DNA of 23,625 nucleotides from a virus, in the IMG/VR virus record IMGVR_UViG_3300032893_000273, positions 1-23,625 of that record. The stretch is one strand, 5' to 3'. The notes beneath the pieces were generated by a model, which saw only the letters and a list, made by a program, of their open reading frames with translations, was not told the origin of the DNA and searched no databases. This document shows positions 21,331 through 23,625 of the stretch, piece after piece. The first letter of the stretch is position 1. Each line of letters begins with the position of its first letter. The position numbers and the translations under genes are program-made.

Positions 21331-21359
21331 ATTTTACTCCTGTCCGTGGACAAAGTCAA
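21331..21359 (-). promoter_or_regulatory. Strong promoter, probably giving a leaderless mRNA
   Basis: Minus strand: TTGACT (21354-21359), a 17-base spacer and TAAAAT (21331-21336); the ATG is at 21324. The spacer contains the inverted repeat TGTCC-GT-GGACA (21341-21352), a possible repressor site. It drives the leftward cluster starting at 21324. Confidence 0.75.
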
Positions 21360-21360
21360 C

Positions 21361-21369
21361 TGTGCATAA
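21361..21369 (-). other. DnaA-box sequence next to promoter
   Basis: TTATGCACA on the minus strand matches the consensus TTATNCACA. It adjoins the -35 of the promoter at 21331-21359. One box alone is not an origin; it could be regulatory or chance. Confidence 0.35.
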
Positions 21370-21393
21370 CTTTCGCCGAAAAATTTTTTGCCG

Positions 21394-21597
21394 CTAATTC
21401 GTTAATTTTTGTTGCCATGGCGGTTTGTTGTAGGTGAACTTGCAATCAGGCCATCGGGTGCAACCTAAGAAGACGCCGAACTTACTTTTTCTCCGTTTTA
21501 ATTTCCCGATGAACTCTTTTTTGCGCCAATCATGCGAACGACAGGACGGACATAATTCGCCTTCATAATGTTCCGGCCGATTTTCGATAAAAGACAT
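21394..21597 (-). CDS. Topoisomerase-type zinc-finger protein
   Basis: A 67-residue protein whose finger, C16-x2-C19 ... C46-x5-C52 (F-L-G-C-T-R-W-P-D-C-K-F), matches the C-terminal C4 zinc finger of type I topoisomerases (zf-C4_Topoisom), here as a stand-alone unit. It probably binds single-stranded DNA. It lies downstream of the short terminated RNA. No topoisomerase catalytic domain is next to it. Confidence 0.75.
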   Translation of the reverse strand: MSFIENRPEHYEGELCPSCRSHDWRKKEFIGKLKRRKSKFGVFLGCTRWPDCKFTYNKPPWQQKLTN

Positions 21598-21604
21598 AAA
21601 GAAA

Positions 21605-21709
21605 TCAGATACCTCGTAAGAGGGAAGGAAGGATTGGTATGGATTCAGAGCTGAATTCGTAGGGAGTAAAAAAGGGGAAGTGTTCCGTTGTCATTTCGGG
21701 TAGGTTCAT
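21605..21709 (-). CDS. Possible 34-aa peptide gene
   Basis: ATG at 21709 to TGA at 21605-21607, 8 bases before the next start. The peptide (M-N-L-P-E-M-T-T-E-H-F-P-F-F-T-P-Y-E-F) is rich in aromatic residues and Pro/Ser. No promoter or Shine-Dalgarno is obvious, and nothing like it is recognised. May be a chance frame. Confidence 0.3.
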   Translation of the reverse strand: MNLPEMTTEHFPFFTPYEFSSESIPILPSLLRGI

Positions 21710-21867
21710 GGGTAGAGTCAGTTCGTTGTCCTGATGCGGCACTATCCCATAAGTGGCTATCCTTCCTCGTACTGCTTTACCGGATTCTTAGAATCTTGAA
21801 GTCCAGCGAGGGGCAGAAAAAATCGCCGAAAAAACTTTGAGCTACGAATTAACAAAGAAACGTGGGG

Positions 21868-21947
21868 AAACAAAAACCCATTATTCTGCCTTCAATTGCG
21901 CGGCTCACCTCGCGGGAAAGCCATAAATTGAAAGCATAATAATGGGT
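21868..21947 (-). terminator. Long intrinsic terminator hairpin
   Basis: On the minus strand ACCCATTATT (21938-21947) pairs with AATAATGGGT (21876-21885); three and seven further pairs follow across two mismatches (to 21897/21926). A TTTTTGTTT tract follows at once (21868-21876). It ends the short RNA that starts near 21993. Confidence 0.8.
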
Positions 21948-21993
21948 GCGAGGTGAAAGCGCGGATAAGAAGTTTTGAACGGGGAATTGTTCT
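21868..21993 (-). ncRNA. Candidate short RNA (about 125 nt) or attenuator leader
   Basis: A near-consensus promoter (22000-22027) and a strong terminator (21868-21947) frame this RNA. The eight bases just before the terminator stem (CACCTCGC, 21955-21948) can pair with GCGAGGTG in its loop (21913-21906), making a pseudoknot-like fold. A small frame (21905-21937) lies inside the hairpin. It may be a regulatory small RNA, or a leader that limits read-through to 21709-21394. No known RNA family is recognised. Confidence 0.65.
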
Positions 21994-21999
21994 GATTCC
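21983..21999. promoter_or_regulatory. Possible operator overlapping the RNA start
   Basis: GGAAT-TGTTCTG-ATTCC is a 5-bp inverted repeat with a 7-base centre. It covers the predicted +1 of the promoter at 22000-22027, where a bound protein would block initiation. Confidence 0.4.
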
Positions 22000-22027
22000 A
22001 TTATACGCTTCAGGTCTGGATTGTCAA
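22000..22027 (-). promoter_or_regulatory. Near-consensus sigma70 promoter
   Basis: Minus strand: TTGACA (22022-22027) and TATAAT (22000-22005), both perfect, with a 16-base spacer. The predicted start is A at 21993. The -35 overlaps the stop of the upstream gene. One of the best promoter matches in the window, and it serves no obvious large gene. Confidence 0.85.
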
Positions 22028-22272
22028 GTACTTTCCCGCGCTTCGGGATTCTTTGCTTTCAGCGCGGCCTTCTTTTTCGCTATATTTTCCATATGATGCA
22101 GGTGACAGAGCTTGTCTTCCCAGTGTTGTGGATAGAATACTGTCTTTCGGACTTTTCCACAGATTGGACACACAACCGTAAAAACATCGTGGTAGACAAT
22201 ATCCTCGCCAAAAGCGAATTTTAGGGTATTCAGTTTGGCCAAGGCGATCTTTTCTTCCAATCGTTCGTTCAT
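22024..22272 (-). CDS. Zinc-finger protein in the lysis operon
   Basis: An 82-residue protein: a helical start (ERLEEKIALAKLNTLKFAFG), then C35-x2-C38 and C56-x2-H59-H60 as likely zinc ligands, then a Lys/Ala helix. It overlaps the gene upstream by ATGA and is the third gene after the transglycosylase. Function unknown. Confidence 0.62.
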   Translation of the reverse strand: MNERLEEKIALAKLNTLKFAFGEDIVYHDVFTVVCPICGKVRKTVFYPQHWEDKLCHLHHMENIAKKKAALKAKNPEAREST

Positions 22273-22454
22273 AGCGTGGGAGGGTGGGCGCGGCGGTAAT
22301 CATCTTCATACCGTTGCAGGTTTTTGCCGAGATCGACGATGGCTTCGATGCTTAATTCGTGCCATTCCCGCCCGATATCATCTGGACGATACCTGAAGTA
22401 TTTTCCGTCTTCGACGATAATGGCCTCGAAGATGTCAGAGCGGGGGATTTTCAT
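22269..22454 (-). CDS. Small hypothetical protein in the lysis operon
   Basis: A 61-residue protein, acidic and aromatic (FEAIIVEDGKYFRYRPDDIG), with a helical second half. It overlaps the transglycosylase gene by 20 bases and the next gene by ATGA. No known family. Confidence 0.58.
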   Translation of the reverse strand: MKIPRSDIFEAIIVEDGKYFRYRPDDIGREWHELSIEAIVDLGKNLQRYEDDYRRAHPPTL

Positions 22455-22956
22455 TTGCGTACCAGAGAAAACGATATTTCCATGTTGACCATTGCGAGAT
22501 ATTTCCTTTGAGAATCCAGTTTAAGCTCCAGTCCGTCGAGCAGGTGATTGAGTACGCGCACGCGTCGCCGACTTCGGGATGGAACTTTGATGAGATTTGC
22601 CATAACCCTCTTGATTGTCCGTCATCGCCTGTTCGGGTGGGGTCAAACTGACTTTCGTGAGCAACAATCCACAAGGCATCGGTTGGATTAACACCATATG
22701 CTTTTGCCTCGTTTTTGACATAGTTTTTGATGCTCGAAGTGCCTGTTATAGGGCTGATTCCCGCCCCTGTGGCTTCATTAGGCAAGCCGGAGGGTGGCAA
22801 AGCATGGGTGGTAGCGATAATTTCGGGCTGATTTGACGGACTTCCATTTGCATTACCTGATATATTTATCGTTCGCGCCGGAATCTTATACGCCGCAAAA
22901 ACGGTTAAAGGGACGAGAGGAATTGTAATTAAGAGAAAACATATTATTCGTTTCAA
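22435..22956 (-). CDS. Secreted lytic transglycosylase (lysozyme-like)
   Basis: A 173-residue peptidoglycan-cleaving enzyme. A signal peptide covers residues 1-21 (KRIICFLLITIPLVPLTVFA, with an A-x-A-like cleavage site). A Ser/Pro/Thr linker leads to the lysozyme-like domain at about 75-172, with A-L-W-I-V-A-H-E-S-Q-F-D-P (catalytic Glu101), the G-D-D-G-Q-S-R-G-L-W-Q-I-S signature and the final W-S-T-W-K-Y segment. Cysteines 133 and 139 could form a disulfide. The start is TTG at 22956. It cuts the glycan strands at lysis or at entry. The style matches proteins of Parcubacteria and their phages. Confidence 0.88.
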   Translation of the reverse strand: MKRIICFLLITIPLVPLTVFAAYKIPARTINISGNANGSPSNQPEIIATTHALPPSGLPNEATGAGISPITGTSSIKNYVKNEAKAYGVNPTDALWIVAHESQFDPTRTGDDGQSRGLWQISSKFHPEVGDACAYSITCSTDWSLNWILKGNISQWSTWKYRFLWYANENPPL

Positions 22957-22986
22957 TTATTCGCCGCGCACTTTCACCTTGCGGCA

Positions 22987-22998
22987 GCCACTAGTGGC
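22987..22998. promoter_or_regulatory. Perfect 12-bp palindrome upstream of the transglycosylase
   Basis: GCCACTAGTGGC is fully self-complementary and sits 31 bases before the TTG start. It may be a dimeric regulator site or a restriction target. Its nearby copies were not found by eye. Confidence 0.35.
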
Positions 22999-23039
22999 AA
23001 GTACCGATTTAACGGCACAGATTAGTTTATTTCGACGAG

Positions 23040-23151
23040 CCATCGGTTGCGGGTCTTGGGATGGAGAACCGATGGGAATCCAAGGAAAGAGATAATGAAA
23101 AACATTGTTCCTGGTCGATGCCGGAAACTATTTAATTGTTCCAAGACCCGC
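23040..23151. other. Pseudoknot-like element in the transglycosylase leader
   Basis: A 9-bp stem CCATCGGTT (23040-23048) / AACCGATGG (23067-23075) has a loop whose GCGGGTCTTGG (23049-23059) is an 11-bp match to CCAAGACCCGC (23141-23151). The gap 22957-23254 (298 bases) otherwise holds only the terminator 23204-23240, the palindrome and a weak 27-codon frame (23022-23105, minus). Confidence 0.55.
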
Positions 23152-23203
23152 TGATTTAATGGTAAAGGTTTTCCGGCGAAAATCCAGAGCTGAGTTTTGC
23201 ACA

Positions 23204-23240
23204 GGTAAAAATGCGCCGTTTTATGGGATGGGTACGGCGC
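23204..23240 (-). terminator. Intrinsic terminator after the Cys-rich gene
   Basis: Minus strand: GCGCCGT (23240-23234) pairs with ACGGCGC (23219-23213) over a 14-base loop, followed by ATTTTTACC (23212-23204). It follows the stop of the gene at 23255-23488 and separates it from the transglycosylase operon. Confidence 0.72.
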
Positions 23241-23254
23241 GACCCTGGAGGGAT

Positions 23255-23488
23255 TTAGGCAGTTTCGGGCAGCTTGAGTTGTTGCATGGCTTCAAGAGAA
23301 GCCAACGTTTCGCACATCTTTTTCCGGCAGTCATCGCAGAGATAACTGTCGGCCAGTTCCTTGAAGGACTTGACCCCCGTCATTTTCATGACGTTTTTCA
23401 GCTCGGAGATGGGGACGAGCCAGCAGTCGTCGCAGTCCGGCAAGCCTCGGCAAACGATGAGAAAGCAGTCCTCTAGTCGTGTCCGCAT
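23255..23488 (-). CDS. Cysteine-rich hypothetical protein
   Basis: A 77-residue protein with cysteines at 8, 13, 19 and 22 (C-R-G-L-P-D-C-D-D-C) and at 51, 54 and 59 (C-D-D-C-R-K-K-M-C), spanning two possible zinc sites. ATG 23488 has a clear Shine-Dalgarno (GGAG, 5 bases before), unusual in this window. It overlaps the partial upstream gene by 16 bases and is followed by an intrinsic terminator. Confidence 0.65.
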   Translation of the reverse strand: MRTRLEDCFLIVCRGLPDCDDCWLVPISELKNVMKMTGVKSFKELADSYLCDDCRKKMCETLASLEAMQQLKLPETA

Positions 23489-23625
23489 GGCTTCTCCTTC
23501 AGGAACAGATCAAAGCAGGTTTCGCCCCGTTCGGCCTTGTTGCCTTGCGGGTCAGTTAAGACGTGATAGTAGACCCCGTTCAGGATGGCCGCACTATCCC
23601 TAATTTCCTTTCCACACGTCCCACA
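23473..23625 (-). CDS. C-terminal part of a Cys-rich protein (cut by window edge)
   Basis: The frame is open from the right edge to TAG at 23473-23475, giving 50 residues: C-G-T-C-G-K-E-I-R-D-S-A-A-I-L-N-G-V-Y-Y ... G-H-D. The C-x2-C opening, two later cysteines (in E-T-C-F and P-C-G-H) and a terminal His suggest a zinc ribbon. The start lies outside the window. Its 3' end overlaps the next gene by 16 bases. Confidence 0.62.
   Translation of the reverse strand, partial: CGTCGKEIRDSAAILNGVYYHVLTDPQGNKAERGETCFDLFLKEKPCGHD

Noticed and set aside
22010-22309. 99-residue alternative minus-strand frame over the lysis operon
   Set aside because: It runs over two tightly overlapping genes with better zinc motifs and junctions.
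22960-23160. tmRNA or known riboswitch in the transglycosylase leader
   Set aside because: No tRNA-like 3' end, tag frame or conserved riboswitch core is visible; only the pseudoknot-like pairing remains.
1-23625. CRISPR array or rRNA
   Set aside because: No regularly spaced identical repeats of CRISPR length and no rRNA signature sequences were seen by eye.

Overview
This window looks like most of the structural module and an adjacent small-gene region of a tailed double-stranded DNA bacteriophage or prophage. It carries a recognisable large terminase, portal, putative capsid genes, a tail-collar protein and a secreted lysozyme-like transglycosylase. All genes but one lie on the minus strand, so transcription runs from the right end towards the left. 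Both edges cut through genes: a tail or structural protein at the left, a cysteine-rich protein at the right.

The host is most likely a member of the Patescibacteria (Parcubacteria-like). This is an inference, not a proof. It rests on the Ala-Thr-Ser-Thr-rich secreted proteins with one N-terminal anchor, the style of the secreted transglycosylase, A-rich starts almost without Shine-Dalgarno sequences, and sigma70-like promoters. TGA is a normal stop, often inside ATGA gene junctions, so the UGA-glycine code of Absconditabacteria and Gracilibacteria is not used.

Layout, read in the direction of transcription. (1) 23625-21394: cysteine-rich proteins, a terminator, a leader with a pseudoknot-like fold, the transglycosylase operon, then a near-consensus promoter that appears to make a short terminated RNA of about 125 nt (21993-21868). 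(2) 21324-11078: about thirty small genes, packed with Zn-ribbon/CxxC proteins and five HNH endonucleases, plus a possible ssDNA-binding pair. The only plus-strand gene (19126-19443) lies here, behind three hairpins and with its own terminator. (3) 11078-1: surface protein, small and large terminase, an unknown 339-aa protein, portal, membrane-anchored surface proteins, scaffold, major capsid protein, neck protein, a sixth HNH enzyme, collar protein and the start of a tail protein.

The genes form the packaging, capsid and tail assembly line plus a lysis enzyme. No DNA polymerase, helicase, integrase or recognisable repressor is present, so either the phage depends on the host or the window is not the whole genome. 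The most unusual content is non-coding: a promoter-operator-terminator RNA with a loop that can pair with its flank, two further structured intergenic regions, a shared TGAAAGCGCGG motif, and a recurrent AACTAA element just upstream of at least ten start codons.
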